From Polyodon spathula (taxonomy: Eukaryota; Chordata; Actinopteri; Acipenseriformes; Polyodontidae): a stretch of 64,000 nt of DNA. Every line of letters starts with the position of its first letter. The first letter of the stretch is position 1. Shown here one piece after another: positions 25,333 to 37,409 of this stretch. The notes beneath the pieces were generated by a model. The model had not been told where the DNA came from, made no database searches, and saw nothing but the letters and a program-made list of their open reading frames with translations. A program made the position numbers and the translations under genes. The stretch spans positions 64,921,678 through 64,985,677 of the forward strand of contig NC_054538.1 of NCBI RefSeq assembly GCF_017654505.1, read 5' to 3'.

Positions 25333-26610
25333 GTTCCTGGGTAGTAAGTGTTATTTCCTAATTGCTTATGCCTCAAAAGCATAGAAAATGACTATTATTC
25401 CCCACAAACTTTGCTTTTGTGACCAGGACAGTGATATTTTGAAATTTACCTATTTCCAATGAGAAAATGGGTGAATTTGTGTCTTTTCGTTCACATAAAG
25501 TCAGAAAAAAACAACATATGAATCCAAATTAACATGTATTTATACTAAAGTAATACAAAAATGACTACAAAAGATTTAGAAGTGAGTAGTTTTTCAAGAT
25601 TTACGATTATACTGTAAATCACTTTCATGAATCAGCCCCCAAATGTAGTCTCCCATCATGTTCTCGTTATACTGTCCTCGGTAGCAGTGTTCAAAGTCCA
25701 GTATATCCTAGTGGAAGCGCTCGCCTTGCTCCTCTGAGTACGCTCCCATGTTCTCCTTGAATTTATCAAGAGGAGCATCAAGGATATGGACTTTGAGGGA
25801 CATCCTACAGCCCATTGTGCCGTAGTTCTTCACCAGAGTCTCAACCAGCTCCACATAATTTTCGGCCTTGTGATTGCCCAGGAAGCCCCGAACCACTGCG
25901 ACAAAGCTGTTCCAAGCCGCTTACTAGTGAGCTTCTTGGGGAATTCATTGCACCCCGGGATCTTCTTTATCTGTGGTCCGACGAAGACACCGGCTTTGAC
26001 CTTTGCCTCAGACAGCTTAGGGAAGAAGTCTTGAAGGTACTTGAAGGCTGCCAACTCCTTATCTAGAGCTCTGACAAATTGTTTCATAAGGCCCAATTTG
26101 ATGTGCAGTGGTGGCATCAGCACCTTCTGGGGGTTCACCAGTGGCTCCCACTTGACGTTGTTCCTCCCCACAGAGAAGTCGGTCCGCTGTGGCCAGTCCC
26201 GCCTGTGGTAGTGAGCCTTGGTGTCCCTGCTGTCCCAAAGGCAAAGATAGCAGGGAAACTTGGTAAAACCGCCTTGGAGACCCATCAGGAATGCCACCAT
26301 TGCAGCCTCTTGATGCCATCTCAGAAAAATGCAGATATGTATCCACTTAGGCAGCTGGAACTAAACTGAACTGGTGGGCTTAAGGCCCCTGTATTTATAC
26401 TACTATTTATATTACTGGAAAGTTCTAGAAAGTTCTAGAAGTTACTCCAAGTTTACAAAGCACTGAATCTATCTGGAATGTTCTGGAAAATAGGTAAATT
26501 TCAAAATATCACTGTCCTGGTCACAAAAGCAAAGTTTGTGGGGAATAATAGTCATTTTCTATGCTTTTGAGGCATAAGCAATTAGGAAATAACACTTACT
26601 ACCCAGGAAC
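25333..26610 (-). mobile_element. DNA transposon with identical 123-bp terminal inverted repeats
   Basis: Positions 25333-25455 and 26488-26610 are reverse complements with no mismatch that I could find. Each starts GTTCCTGGGTAGTAAGTG. Between them lies a broken transposase-like gene on the minus strand. The 1278-bp length is short for an autonomous element, so this looks like an internally deleted copy moved in trans. Identical arms imply recent insertion or gene conversion. No target duplication is obvious (A/T-rich flanks). The superfamily is not assigned. Confidence 0.8.
25615..26365 (-). pseudogene. Broken transposase-like gene of an unassigned family
   Basis: The frame opens at about 26363 and runs to about 25900. 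It contains GGFTKFPCYLCLWDSRD (a CxxC zinc-type motif followed by His residues) and PPLHIKLGLMKQFV. It then shifts by one base near 25900 into a second frame containing GFLGNHKAENYVELVE and a Gly-Glu-Arg-Phe-His motif. A TAG follows directly, and the similarity continues downstream to about 25615. From memory, uncharacterised proteins with these motifs are common in hydra, aphids and fish and behave like transposon products. The CxxC...H pattern and conserved acidic residues fit a DDE-type transposase, but that is inference. The N-terminal part is missing. Confidence 0.6.
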
Positions 26611-27287
26611 CAAAAAAATAAAAAAAAAACTTGTTATACGGTGTAATCATTATCACCTTGTAATGCACCAGGTTTACCCCTTGTATGTATACACTGTAAA
26701 TCAAAGTAAAAAGCCCAGAAAGTATGGTTTCTCAAGGCAGTCACTCGTTTGATATATTTAGTTTAAGTTAGCAGCTAAACTGTACATCAGTAGCACCACC
26801 CTAAAGTTGTGATTGTAGTGATGGGACATGCAGAGGAAACTCATGTTGTACACTTGGGTATGCAATTGTCTGAGTGGTAGCTTCTCTGTCACTGTGCACA
26901 TTTTATTTGAACTTGAATCTTCATCTACTGTCTTTTTGTTTTAAAGGTAGTCTATGTGCCCCAGTTAATTCAGGCCTGACTATCAAACGTAATGTTAGTG
27001 GTGCACAGACAAGTATCAAAAATAGTAACATTTTAAAAGAGCTCATAGAAATGGGGACAAAGCTCTGTCTTAGTTCTAGTTATTCAGTCTGATCTGTGAG
27101 CTGTTTTTGAAGCTTTGCAACAACTATTGAGATACGCCAAGTGCTTCTGCAGCTTGTAGTTTTGTTTTAACATTAAAAAAAAAATAGTGAAAGACTAAAG
27201 TAAAATTATCACCTGCAATAGACAGCACAGCATAATTTACAGTATGATTCACTGTGTAGGTCCTGTTTCCTACATATAAACTATATA
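26611..27287. other. Intergenic DNA, nothing recognised
   Basis: No exon or repeat family identified. Confidence 0.4.
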
Positions 27288-27365
27288 CAGATCCTGGTTA
27301 GCATTAATCTTGGACCTTACCTGACTAGTAGTCCAAGATTCCTGCTAATCAGGGTCTGTGAAACC

Positions 27366-27370
<5 letters not shown>
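27288..27370. repeat. Miniature hairpin element
   Basis: The left arm CAGATCCTGGTTAGCATTAA and the right arm ending GCTAATCAGGGTCTG are imperfect reverse complements of about 28 nt. TGTGAAACCAGG follows the right arm. The motif GGTTTCACAGAC/GTCTGTGAAACC is the terminus of a widespread fish MITE group, from memory. A related pair occurs at 28632-28713. Confidence 0.55.
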
Positions 27371-27416
<46 letters not shown>

Positions 27417-27419
27417 CGC
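27368..27419. repeat. (TG)n microsatellite
   Basis: About 44 bp of alternating TG ends in TGCGTGCG. It has potential to form Z-DNA. Confidence 0.97.
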
Positions 27420-28631
27420 AGTTCCATAGTTCACCTGAAACCAGCTTGTCTTTAGGACAACAGCATGGAAATATTTAGGAGATGTATACCACAGCTTCAA
27501 AGAGATGTTTTTTTCAATCTCTCGGTTGCATCAGAATCCTTTCCTGTTATACTGTTGTGCAGCTGCATATAATCCAAGACATACGTGTCACACATTGAAA
27601 GTTGCCACCACTGGCTGCTAGCACTGAAAAGCCACTCAAGCCATAAAGGAGTGTGTGATGTTTCCTACTGTATTCCATATAAAATGAGCGTCACAGTTGT
27701 TGATGTCTTATCATTGTAACTGTAGTCACAGTAGAGTAAACTCTTGAACCACTGAACTAACTAAACTGCTAATTTACAATAAAAGCCCAATATGGTGATA
27801 GGGTTGCTTCATTTTTTTTTTTTTTTTCTATGCATGAAGTTGTTATCGTTGTATTATGGAATCTCTGTATGCTTCACCCAACATCTACAGTAAAATCTGA
27901 ACAGCACATATTCCATGTAAATACTACTTCCCCATATGGTTCTAATTGTAGCTTCCACTGCTATTTAGCATTGTCATTAAAATGTTGGGTTGAACCCTAC
28001 CTTGACAAACATATTTGATTAAGGTTAAATGTATTACAATTTGTAGCCCACTGTGTTTTTAATTATGACACCTTGAAAGCTGTTTTTTATAATTCCTTCT
28101 TTTTTATGTGATTAAATTATGATATATTATGGTAAGTTGATTAATTAGTATGTTTATTAATTTCCAAGTTTAATTGTTTTTGAATCACTTTTTAATACAT
28201 CTCAGAAAACAATGCAGGTGTATTAAAAAATCCCAAGTAATTAGCACTAGTTCAAAGACAGAGCATTTTATTTTACTACATCAACATGTGGCTAGCAGAG
28301 CCTTGTTCAAACATGTGGTTTTATTTATTTTTGTGGAAAGGTTAAACGGGAAGCTTGGAGAAGAAAAAAAGAACAGAAAGTCATATGCGGAAATGTATTT
28401 AGCCTATTGAAAGTTGTACAACTTTCTATTAGCCCAGTCCATATGCCTCTGCATTTAAAGTTATTGAGGCAAAAAAAAAAAGTGTTTTAAGTGTATTTTA
28501 ACATGTTAATAAATTAGATGGCTGATGACTTCAATTTCTCACACGTATCTCAGTAACTAACAGTTAACAATATGGTGGGAGTCATTTGGCAGTGACCCTG
28601 GTTAGGGCTGATCTTGTACTGTACCTAATTG

Positions 28632-28713
28632 GCTGGTTTCACAGATGCTGACGTAACTAATTTTATCTTAGGTAAGTGTTCTAAAACTATCTCTAATCAG
28701 TCTGTGAAACCAG
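28632..28713. repeat. Inverted CTGGTTTCACAGA arms, MITE-like
   Basis: CTGGTTTCACAGATGCTGA and CAGTCTGTGAAACCAG face each other about 50 bp apart. They match the tip of the hairpin element at 27288-27370. Confidence 0.45.
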
Positions 28714-29593
28714 TGGAATGCTTATTTAGGTAGTCCAGGATAAGTTCTAATGAAGGTCTGTGGAAACCTAATCTTGATCTGCTTGACAGTTAACCCTAGA
28801 CCTCTGAATGAGAAATGTTTAAAACAGAAAACATTTTTAAGAAGAAAAAATATATTTATTGGTTAAAATAGAGATGATTAATGGCATTTTGTTGCTAACA
28901 TGCAATAAGCACTGCACAACAGTGGATTTAATGGAATATCAAATTTAACATTGTACAACAGGCCTGCTCTGTGAATGAAGATACCTTGCATGTTGCTTTG
29001 ACGATAATATTGAAATACATTGGAAAAGTCAGAAATAATTGAATAGTGAATTTTCAGTCTGGTGTATTGTAGAATAAATTAGTAACATGCATACTAGTAA
29101 CAATAAGCACCCTTCAGCATCATAACGCATCCTAACCAAAGTCTCAGTGCAAACACCATTGTAGCTCAAGAACTTGACTTTGAGTACCCAGTCGTACAAA
29201 ATACTATAATGAAAAGTTACATTTTTAAAAAAAAAAAGGCTCAAACTAAAAATCCACAAAAGTGTTTGGTGAGTAATGGGCTACACTGGCGTATATCCTT
29301 ATTTTCAACTAAACATTAGTCCAGCTCTAAAAGCATTCTTCTAAAATCTCACATTAGTGACATAGTTATCTTGATGTACAGTACTACACATCTATCACAC
29401 AGTAATGATTACATCATGAAAAAAAAAACAACATTCACGCCAAAAATTAATAATAACAAAACAAAAAAAAATTGCTAATGCTTAGCAAAAACCCAAATAA
29501 CCATATATTAAAAACAAACCATTATCCCTTCTCGGGCTTCAAGGGAAATATTTTATATTAAGAAAAAGGTGTGCCCTACTTACACAGCAGGAG
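28714..29593. other. Downstream flank of gja1
   Basis: AT-rich sequence with no recognised exon. It lies beyond the only clear minus-strand AATAAA in the gja1 3' region. Confidence 0.4.
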
Positions 29594-30075
29594 TTTATTA
29601 CACTGTGTATATGCTCACTCTTTCACAAAATCAAAGACGACAAAGAAAACTACCCCATATAAATTCAAAGTTTATCAGGAAATTAAAGTAATCTATAATT
29701 AAAAAATAATAATAAAACAGTATTTTTAAACAGGGAACATTAATCAATAAATATGGTGAGTGGGTCTATTGAAATCATATATATTATTAATATGGTAATG
29801 ACCTAAATTAGTAGTCATTCATTGTCTAGTGGTGGATGTCCTGCATTTTAAAACTAATAAATACATTTTAATGTAAACCCATTTGTTTTACAGCATAAAA
29901 TAATGAAGGTCATTGAAAAGAATGAAGGTCATTGTGCAGGATTTTAGGAAAAGATTATGTGAGTTAAAATGTAGGCATTTCTTTAAACCATTTTAAGAGT
30001 TATGATATGATGGGCAATGTGACATCAATGTGCAAAATCTCAAAATGGAATGTTCTTGTGTGGGCATAGAAAAAA

Positions 30076-30076
30076 A

Positions 30077-30111
<35 letters not shown>

Positions 30112-30157
30112 CACTCTCTTTCTCTCTCTCTCGCTCTCTCTCTCTCTCTTTCTCTTT
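30076..30157. repeat. Interrupted (CT)n/(GA)n tract in the presumed gja1 3' UTR
   Basis: About 80 bp of CT with TA, CA and CG interruptions. On the transcribed minus strand it would be a purine GA tract. Confidence 0.9.
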
Positions 30158-30453
30158 ACCAAACCAGCATAAATGAGACACCTCACCAAGGCTTCATCTT
30201 GCTAAAGAAAAAAACTAGGACTATTTGAATGTGTTTGTTTGTATTGTACTCGCTGTCCCCTGCTGGATTTTTGTTTAGTGTCAACTTGATAACTCCTCTA
30301 GTTTTGATGTCATCATTAATGGATAGTACCTCCAACAGTGTAACTATATTATGTCTCTGAGTTTACTAGTTCCTAGTGGAAACTATGAAATGGAAAGTAC
30401 CACCCCTTTCATAAAAGGCATCTTAATGTCTATATTCTCTAAAGTTAATAGGG

Positions 30454-31599
30454 CTAGACCTCAAGGTCGTCTGGTCTAGCTCTGCTGCTGACTTGGCTGC
30501 TGGCTCTACTCAAGGGCCTAGGGTCCATAAGAGCTAGAGGATGGAGCTCATGTCCAGGTGACAGTTTCTTATTATCATGGGTATCATCAGGGAAGTCAAA
30601 GGCTTGTGCGTGAGAGTTGGAGATGGTGCTGCCAGTTTGACCTAGGCGGTTTTGTTCGGTGCTGTAATTGGCCCAATTCTGCTCAGTGGCTTGCTTGTTA
30701 TAGTTGCGGCACGAGTTGGTCCTGTCCCCAGTGGCAAGCTTGTACCCAGGAGGAGACATGGGAGACAAGGGGGCAGTGGGAGAGGAGCAGCCATTGTAGA
30801 AGGCATACTTTGGAGAGGCACAGTCCTTAGATGTCGGGCTCATTGCACCATTAGAAGAGTAAGGATCTCTTTTTCCCTTCACACGATCCTTTATGCTTTT
30901 GAAAAAGACATAGAATAACTCAATCACATTCAACACTAAGGACACTAAAGACACCACCAACATGAAGATGATAAAGATGGTCTTCTCAGTAGGACGAGAG
31001 AGGAAACAGTCTACTTGGTGTGGGCATGGATCCCTCTTGCAGGTATATACAGCCTCCAGACTAAACCCATAAATGTACCACTGTATCAACAGGAAACCAA
31101 CTTCAAAGAATGATTTAAAGATAATGCTCACAACGTAGGTGCGCAAGAGGGCACCCTTCATCTTTACCTTCCCATGCTCCTGCAGACCATACTTAAACTT
31201 CTTGATTTCAATCTGCTTGAGAGGCAGGTCCACGTCGCCACCGTCATTCTGGACTGCTTTCAGTTCCACCTCTTTCTTATTCAATCTTTCCTCTTTTCGC
31301 ATAAGGTAGAAAATGTGAGCAAGGTAAAGTAGTGTTGGGGTTGAGACAAATATAATCTGCATGACCCAAAAGCGCACATGGGAAATGGGAAATGATTTGT
31401 CGTAACACACATTCTCACAACCTGGTTGCTGAGTGTTGCACTTGAAAGCAGACTGTTCATCCCCCCAGGCTGACTCGACCGCCGTCCCCAGGACCAGGAT
31501 TCGAAAGATGAAAAGAACTGAAAGCCACACCTTTCCTCCTGCTGTTGAGTAGGCCTGGACTTTGTCAAGAAGTCTTCCTAGAGCACTCCAGTCACCCAT
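30454..31599 (-). CDS. gja1: Connexin-43, gap junction alpha-1
   Basis: This 381-residue protein begins [19 protein letters not shown] and matches human GJA1 (382 residues) almost collinearly. Six subunits make a hemichannel, and two hemichannels dock to join neighbouring cells. The first extracellular loop has the Cx6Cx3C pattern ([12 protein letters not shown]) and the second has Cx4Cx5C ([12 protein letters not shown]), followed by SRPTEKTIF. The four membrane spans are in the usual places. The tail keeps Tyr247 and Tyr265, the proline-directed serines of [10 protein letters not shown], the RASS kinase-site region and a C-terminal DDLEV, a PDZ ligand for ZO-1 (DDLEI in human). One residue is missing after about position 295. 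The start is the conserved Met, 16 nt inside the exon, whose acceptor (TTTTTTTACAG) ends at 31616. The stop is at 30454. The nearest minus-strand AATAAA is at 29594-29599, giving an 0.85-kb 3' UTR. Confidence 0.98.
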   Translation of the reverse strand: MGDWSALGRLLDKVQAYSTAGGKVWLSVLFIFRILVLGTAVESAWGDEQSAFKCNTQQPGCENVCYDKSFPISHVRFWVMQIIFVSTPTLLYLAHIFYLMRKEERLNKKEVELKAVQNDGGDVDLPLKQIEIKKFKYGLQEHGKVKMKGALLRTYVVSIIFKSFFEVGFLLIQWYIYGFSLEAVYTCKRDPCPHQVDCFLSRPTEKTIFIIFMLVVSLVSLVLNVIELFYVFFKSIKDRVKGKRDPYSSNGAMSPTSKDCASPKYAFYNGCSSPTAPLSPMSPPGYKLATGDRTNSCRNYNKQATEQNWANYSTEQNRLGQTGSTISNSHAQAFDFPDDTHDNKKLSPGHELHPLALMDPRPLSRASSQVSSRARPDDLEV

Positions 31600-32000
31600 T
31601 TTGACTGAATGCTATCTGTAAAAAAACAAGCAGTAAAACAAATTAGACTGGCATTCATAATAGATCTCCAACCAAAAAAAAAAAAAAAAAAAAAACACAA
31701 TTAAGAAAGAAATATTTGCTGAGCAGAAAACATCAAAATATTATCCACAGACACTCTTAGGTGACTCATTTTCCAGCATTTTAGTAATCTGAGTAAACCA
31801 TTACTAGTTCAGTTGTTTTTATCCTGAGTTTACCTGTTATTTAGGTGATTGCTATGGTTAGAAAAGAGCTATGGATACTTAAAGCAAACTGACTGAAATT
31901 GTTAAAATAATAGTGCAATTGCGATATCTGATTATTACATAACCTTAAAGGATACATCAGCACTACATGAAAAATAAAACATAAACTTTCCAACCTTGCT

Positions 32001-33378
32001 GTTCCAAATGTATTTGGTCATTGTATAATAATCTATATGCGTCCAAACATTTGTAAAATGCTGCACTGCTTATGTCCAAAATCATTCTTCTGGAGCATCT
32101 CTTCTGAGCCAAAAAACTTGACTTCTGCGTGTACTGTTAGAGGTAACGGGGCATGCCTAATGAGGCGTTGTGTAAGCTACATTACCTCCGCGTGGAAACA
32201 CACTAGTCTGTGTGACAAACATGGTCTGTCTAATTTTCAATAAGGAAGGAACTTGTACCTACTTTCACTGTGTAGTAGACATCTTTCACACTGTACATGT
32301 TTCCTTTGCATGTTGTATTTTGATGTATTATTATGATTAATTTTGCATTCAATAATAAAAAAAAAAAACCCTAAAAAAAAAAAGTGTAGATCTGTACTGT
32401 GCTGTGTAAGTGGTTGCAGGGAAAAGAAAACTAAGACGGGAGTTGTTCTCATTTCCAACTAATGAAGGGACCTAGTCACAATTATAGCAGCACTGTGTTA
32501 TTTCAATATACGTGCCCAAAGTCTTAGACATAGCTCCAGCTGATTCAGAATGTTTGCAGAATGGACACGTATTAAATAAACTAGTAAATGAGATTTGGAA
32601 ACGATGGATTACGTCTTTGAGGATGATCCAACCTAAAAAAATAAATATTTTTTCATCCTTCGTATTTGGTTTTCATTTGCATTTCCTGACACAACACATG
32701 CACAATCATCTACACACCATTGAGTGGGAAAGTCAAATTCGGCCACAAATTCCATCTCCCTATCAGTTTCTGAACAATCCGATGTTGAAATATTGTCTGT
32801 CATTACTTCGGACGTTCCCTGTGTACAGCCACACTGTGTTGCTGAGGAAAATTTGAAGTGAAACTGTTAATGACACAGTGCTGCTATAATTGTGGGTAGG
32901 TCCCTTCATTAGTTGCAAATGAGAATAACTCTGTCTTGGTTTTCGTTTCCCTGCAACCACTTACACAGAACAGGTGGTGTTTTTTTTTGTTTTTGTTTTT
33001 TTATTTTATTTTATTGAATGCAACAACAATGATAATAATACATCAAAATACAACATGCGAAGGAAGCATGTACAGTGTGAAAGATGTCTACTACACAAAA
33101 TGAAAGCCGGTGCAAGTTCCTTCCTTATGGAAAATTAGACGGACCATGTTTGTCAGCCAGACTAGTGTGATTCTACACGGAGGTAATATAGTTTATGTTA
33201 TGCTTCATTGGGCCTGCACCGGTATGTTTCAGAGCACATGTGAGGGTACATGCGGAAGTCATGTTTTTTTGGCTCAGAAGAGATGCTCGAGAACATGATT
33301 TTGGACATAGCAGTGTGGCATTATAAAGACGTTTGGGCACATACAGATTATTATACAATGACCAAATAAATCCAGAAC
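32001..33378. mobile_element. Foldback element or head-to-head repeat pair
   Basis: Arms of about 500 bp (32001-32500 and 32871-33378) are imperfect reverse complements, by eye around 80 percent. They share TATTTGGTCATTGTATAATA, CTCTTCTGAGCCAAAAAA and AATGAAGGGACCTA. The roughly 370-bp centre holds an unrecognised open frame (32512-32856, plus strand) with no motif. It may be a long-TIR DNA element or two inverted copies of one repeat. It lies inside the gja1 intron. Confidence 0.7.
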
Positions 33379-33838
33379 AACAATCTTCCAATCTTTTTCA
33401 AAGAATAAGTAACAAAATGATGCACTATATCACGTTGGGTGCTTGTTAACTGGAGTTCACATGTGGATTAAAAACGCTGAATTCTATTTGGAATTGTATT
33501 AGAAAATGTTCAACCATTTAAACACACAATCACAAATCTGAAGTAAAACTTCCAGGAAACGAGAAGAAGTGGATAAATGTTTTGGCTAATGCCTTTATCA
33601 GTGCAGGAAAATAACTACCCTGTACATTAAACTCCCATTTTAATGGTTTGCATCTGGTGGTGGTACATAAAGCAAGCATCTGCTGATAATAAAAGCAACC
33701 ATCTACACTCAGTACAGAGCCGGACAAGTGAATACCCTCTGACCCAAATTATATGAGGAATAGGACCCATTTTAATACGTGTAGGTAATAATTAATACAT
33801 GTGCGCATATCAAATCTGACAGCTCAGCATGTACAGTT

Positions 33839-33839
<1 letters not shown>

Positions 33840-33884
<45 letters not shown>
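33840..33884. repeat. T10-G35 homopolymer junction
   Basis: Ten T are followed by 35 consecutive G. On the gja1 sense strand this is poly-C then poly-A. Exact length is likely unreliable in sequencing. Confidence 0.95.
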
Positions 33885-33886
<2 letters not shown>

Positions 33887-34616
33887 CAGCAACAGCAAAA
33901 TGTTTACAATATAATATTATTTATTTTGCATGATTTTCTTTTTTTTTCCTCTCTCTCTGGGCTCCAAAAACATCCCACAGTTTATGCAATCATGCAATTT
34001 TTTTTAGGAAAATCTCCTGAAGTATGCTCTAGAGGGTGGCTGGCTTTAGTTTATATTCAGTCTTCTGCGCAAATTAGAAGGGAATAGTATAACCCAAAGC
34101 TTTCTGGTCTGCTAATCAATTTATATACAGCTTTTCATTATAGCCGCAACTGGGTTAGCCAATACTGTGTTTAGTTGCTCTATTTAGAAAACTTCAAAGT
34201 GCATCATCTCCTCCAGATGTGAACAGCAGACTGTAATCTTTAATTAGTTTGTAGTTCTATAGCTTGTTTTATAGCTTTTCAATAATATGCTTTTAAAATG
34301 TGTTGTTTAACATCCATGACTAGGATATTGTTCTGCATTTATAAAAACACACAAAAACGTGGAATGACGGTAACAAGATGAAGTTTCTTTGAGTTTACAG
34401 TTTGCAAGTTCACTGCAGGTGAAAAGCCACCACGTATATTTAGCTTAATATTTATGTTTAAATCAAATCTCTCGTTCCTTTACCATACGTGTAGTGTTTG
34501 ATATTTTGCCAAGAAAAACAAAAACCGAAAAGCAAAGAAACCTTGGACCAAAAAAAAAAAAAAAAAACCCTCGAAATTTATGTTTAAAAAGTTTTAACAC
34601 GTGGATAACAACTTTT

Positions 34617-34632
34617 ATTATTATTATTATTA

Positions 34633-34666
<34 letters not shown>
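34617..34666. repeat. (TTA)n microsatellite
   Basis: About 16 TTA units with one break, inside the gja1 intron near exon 1. Confidence 0.95.
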
Positions 34667-34667
<1 letters not shown>

Positions 34668-34872
34668 ATAACAACAAAACCATGTATAAAAACAATTTAC
34701 ATTTAAATAGGTCTAACGTACAGTAAGGACTCCAACAGAAAAGAAAGCACATATTTGGTCATCACGGCATTGTGGTGTATTATAACTTCTGAGTCGACTC
34801 AGACTGTCTGAAAACGTCATGAAGACATCAAGTAATTACTAGTTTAAAATATTTTAAACTGTCCAGACTTAC

Positions 34873-34990
34873 CTACTAAGCTTCACCAGAATCACACGAA
34901 AGCCTCGGAGGACTGCAGAGAATTTGTTCTGAAACGTTTTACAGTATCTTCTTAAAATCCACGTTTTTGGACAACAGGGGAACCACCGCT
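34873..34990 (-). other. gja1: Predicted gja1 non-coding exon 1
   Basis: The 3' border is the donor TTAGTAG|GTAAGTCT. The 5' border is estimated from a TATA-like TATAATAAG at about 35008-35016, which would put the start site near 34985. No ATG-led frame joins the coding exon, consistent with a 5' UTR exon. RNA evidence would be needed to fix the start. Confidence 0.5.
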
Positions 34991-35075
34991 TGTCAAACTT
35001 TCCCTGCTTATTATAGCTGTCTGCTTGTGGGTTTTAAAAGTTTGCAGTCACCTGACTACTGACGTAGGAATCTTT
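34985..35075 (-). promoter_or_regulatory. gja1: Predicted gja1 core promoter
   Basis: On the minus strand, in order: CTACGTCAG (CRE-like), TAGTCAGGTGAC (E-box and AP-1-like half sites), CTTTTAAAAC and then CTATAATAAG, just upstream of the predicted exon 1. Mammalian GJA1 promoters use AP-1 and TATA elements, so the arrangement is plausible. Confidence 0.4.
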
Positions 35076-37296
35076 TGGACCTCTCATGAAACAACTGTAA
35101 TAAAACCAAGAAGTTTAAGTATACCCTTGCGTGAAAATGTAACCTTCTATTTTCTTTACTAAAAAGGCATTCCAAAGTGTAATCTTATTAATCTATTGGA
35201 TAACCCAGAAATATGGGTTATCAATAAAGAACCCAAAGGACAGTGAATGAAGAACTTACATTATATAATATAATATATTTTTATATTATATATAATGTAT
35301 TTAATTTCAGTATGATATTACAGTCACTGAAACCATGTATTTTTACTACTGTCTTTATTTACTACCAGTTTTACTATAAAATCTGAAATGCTATATAAGC
35401 AATACATTTTAAACAATGTATCCTATAGTGAAGTTCTCTATAGGATAATAGCAGCTTATAGTAAAAGCATAGCCTCGTGAATTGAAACGTGGTTAAAGCA
35501 TAGTGCAAGCATAAAGCACATGCGAGCATGGTAAATCACAAATGTAGACGATCAAACTTTACCTAAAACCATGTTAACGAACAGACCATTCATAGAGGCA
35601 TGGGAAATCCTAAACCAGGATGAATTGCACATGTACCGTGACATGGCTACCTAAACTCTGATGAAGAGTGAACTAAAATGCAGTATCAAATACAATACCG
35701 TAATTGCGGTTGGGACTAGAAAGATGGAATAAATTGTTAATTATCTCAGCTAACATTTTTATTTCATACAAATATTGCCTTAAAAAGTCAGTGTGCCATT
35801 AAAACCTGAGTATAAAATGCGTTGCCTGTGTTTATAGCGCCATCTTACGCATATCAATGTACTAGGCTAATACAGTTTTAGGGTTTAGTCTCCGTTATTA
35901 TCGTCTCTACTGAAACTGAAATCGTGAAGAAGAGCACATTGCATGTTGTAAATGCCAAACCAGAGTAGTTTTTGTGTAGGTTATTTGACAGAGTACTGCC
36001 AGACACAAAATAGCACTGGCTTAGGCTTCCAAACATGAAAGGTTTTGTAGCATCTAACACCAACACAATTATGTGAAGAATTACCCACCTAAGATTATAT
36101 GTTATGTAAAACACAAACATTCTGCAAATAATAGTTTATTCTTGACTCAAATATGAAGTATGATAATTAAACACAATTACTGTTTTAAAATGTTCATGAG
36201 ATGCCAAAGACTAATACCTGCATGAAAACAATCATGACTTCCACCTAAATGTATACTTATTGCACTAGACCTTTAAAAATATATATTTTTCTACCCCTCA
36301 TTAAACTCAGTACCACTATTAAGCTAATGAAGTTGAGCATTGTATTTTAAATGTCTGGCATTTATAATATAAAACAGAAGACCACAAATTTGTATGGAAG
36401 CTGGTTTTGTATTTTTGAATGGAAATCTAGATAACTTTATTAACATACTTTAGTGCATGTAATTATTATATGCCGCTTCAAGAAAATAGCTTCTGTAAAA
36501 TAAAAAGCTATTGGCCTTGGCCTTTTAATCTTTCAAGAGTCAATCTTGTTATAAAAGTTCACCAGAGTAAATTTGCATGATGCTTTTTTCCATACTTATA
36601 TTATGCATGTACAGTGCTTTATAATGACAATCGTGTACTGGTGTATGTCTTACCATACTTATCTATGATTTACCATGTGTGCCTGTGCTTTACCTTGCTT
36701 TTGCTAGGCTTTACTACACTTTGCTATACTTTTACCATATGATGTGTGATAATATACTACTGTATCTGTAAATTCCTAAACTGGTATATTGGGGGAATTG
36801 TAAATGAAGCATTTGAATATCTGCACTTAAATATGTTGAAATAGGAAATAAATATGTTGCAAACTACAGATAAAAGTTATATCACTTATTATAGTAATCT
36901 AAAGAAATAGAAACAGAAGTAAAAGCCATGATCCATTTTTATTTTATAATTTGAAAATAATTACATTTTTGTAATCAGAATAAGAGACCACAAAGCTGTC
37001 ACAAGGACATAGGTAATTAACTCACATTAGCACATATTATTACACAAATTATAAAGCACATATTGACAGTATTTATACTGTATACTTTACTCCTGGGGTT
37101 AGTATGAAGACGTTCATATTTTATTAATTATTTTTTTTGTAATGCTGCCTAAAAATAAACATAATATTTATGTAATTTATCATTTATTGAAGAAAGAAAA
37201 AATAAATGAATAACAGCTAACAGCTGGTTAAAATTTTATCCTAATGTTGTTATAGCAATGATGTCAATTAGATACTTAGAACACTATAGCCTTTTG
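35076..37296. other. Intergenic DNA between the two connexins
   Basis: AT-rich with scattered CATGCTTTACCATG-like short repeats near 36600-36730. No exon is recognised. It would hold gja1 upstream control sequence. Confidence 0.4.
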
Positions 37297-37329
37297 TTTA
37301 TTTTTTTTTATTAACATCCTTCTTTTATT
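37297..37329 (-). terminator. Candidate polyadenylation signals for the second connexin
   Basis: On the minus strand AATAAA occurs at 37324-37329 and again near 37297-37312, 80-110 nt downstream of the tail-frame stop at 37410. Confidence 0.5.
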
Positions 37330-37409
37330 GTGCATTCTGTTTTCGTTGTAAAACCACATTCTAAAAAGAGAAACCAGATACATGGGCTACCTTATTGTCT
37401 TAAATATAT

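Larger units (their letters stand above)
31616..34872 (-). other. gja1: gja1 5' UTR intron
   Basis: Vertebrate GJA1 genes have a non-coding first exon and one coding exon. Here the acceptor TTTTTTTACAG precedes the coding exon, and a strong donor TAG|GTAAGT lies at 34867-34873, giving an intron of about 3.26 kb. It contains poly-A (31676-31695), a foldback element (32001-33378), a 35-nt G run and a (TTA)n array. Confidence 0.6.

Noticed and set aside
32512..32856. 114-residue frame in the foldback centre
   Set aside because: No motif, no regulatory context; could be chance. Kept only as a note in the foldback entry.
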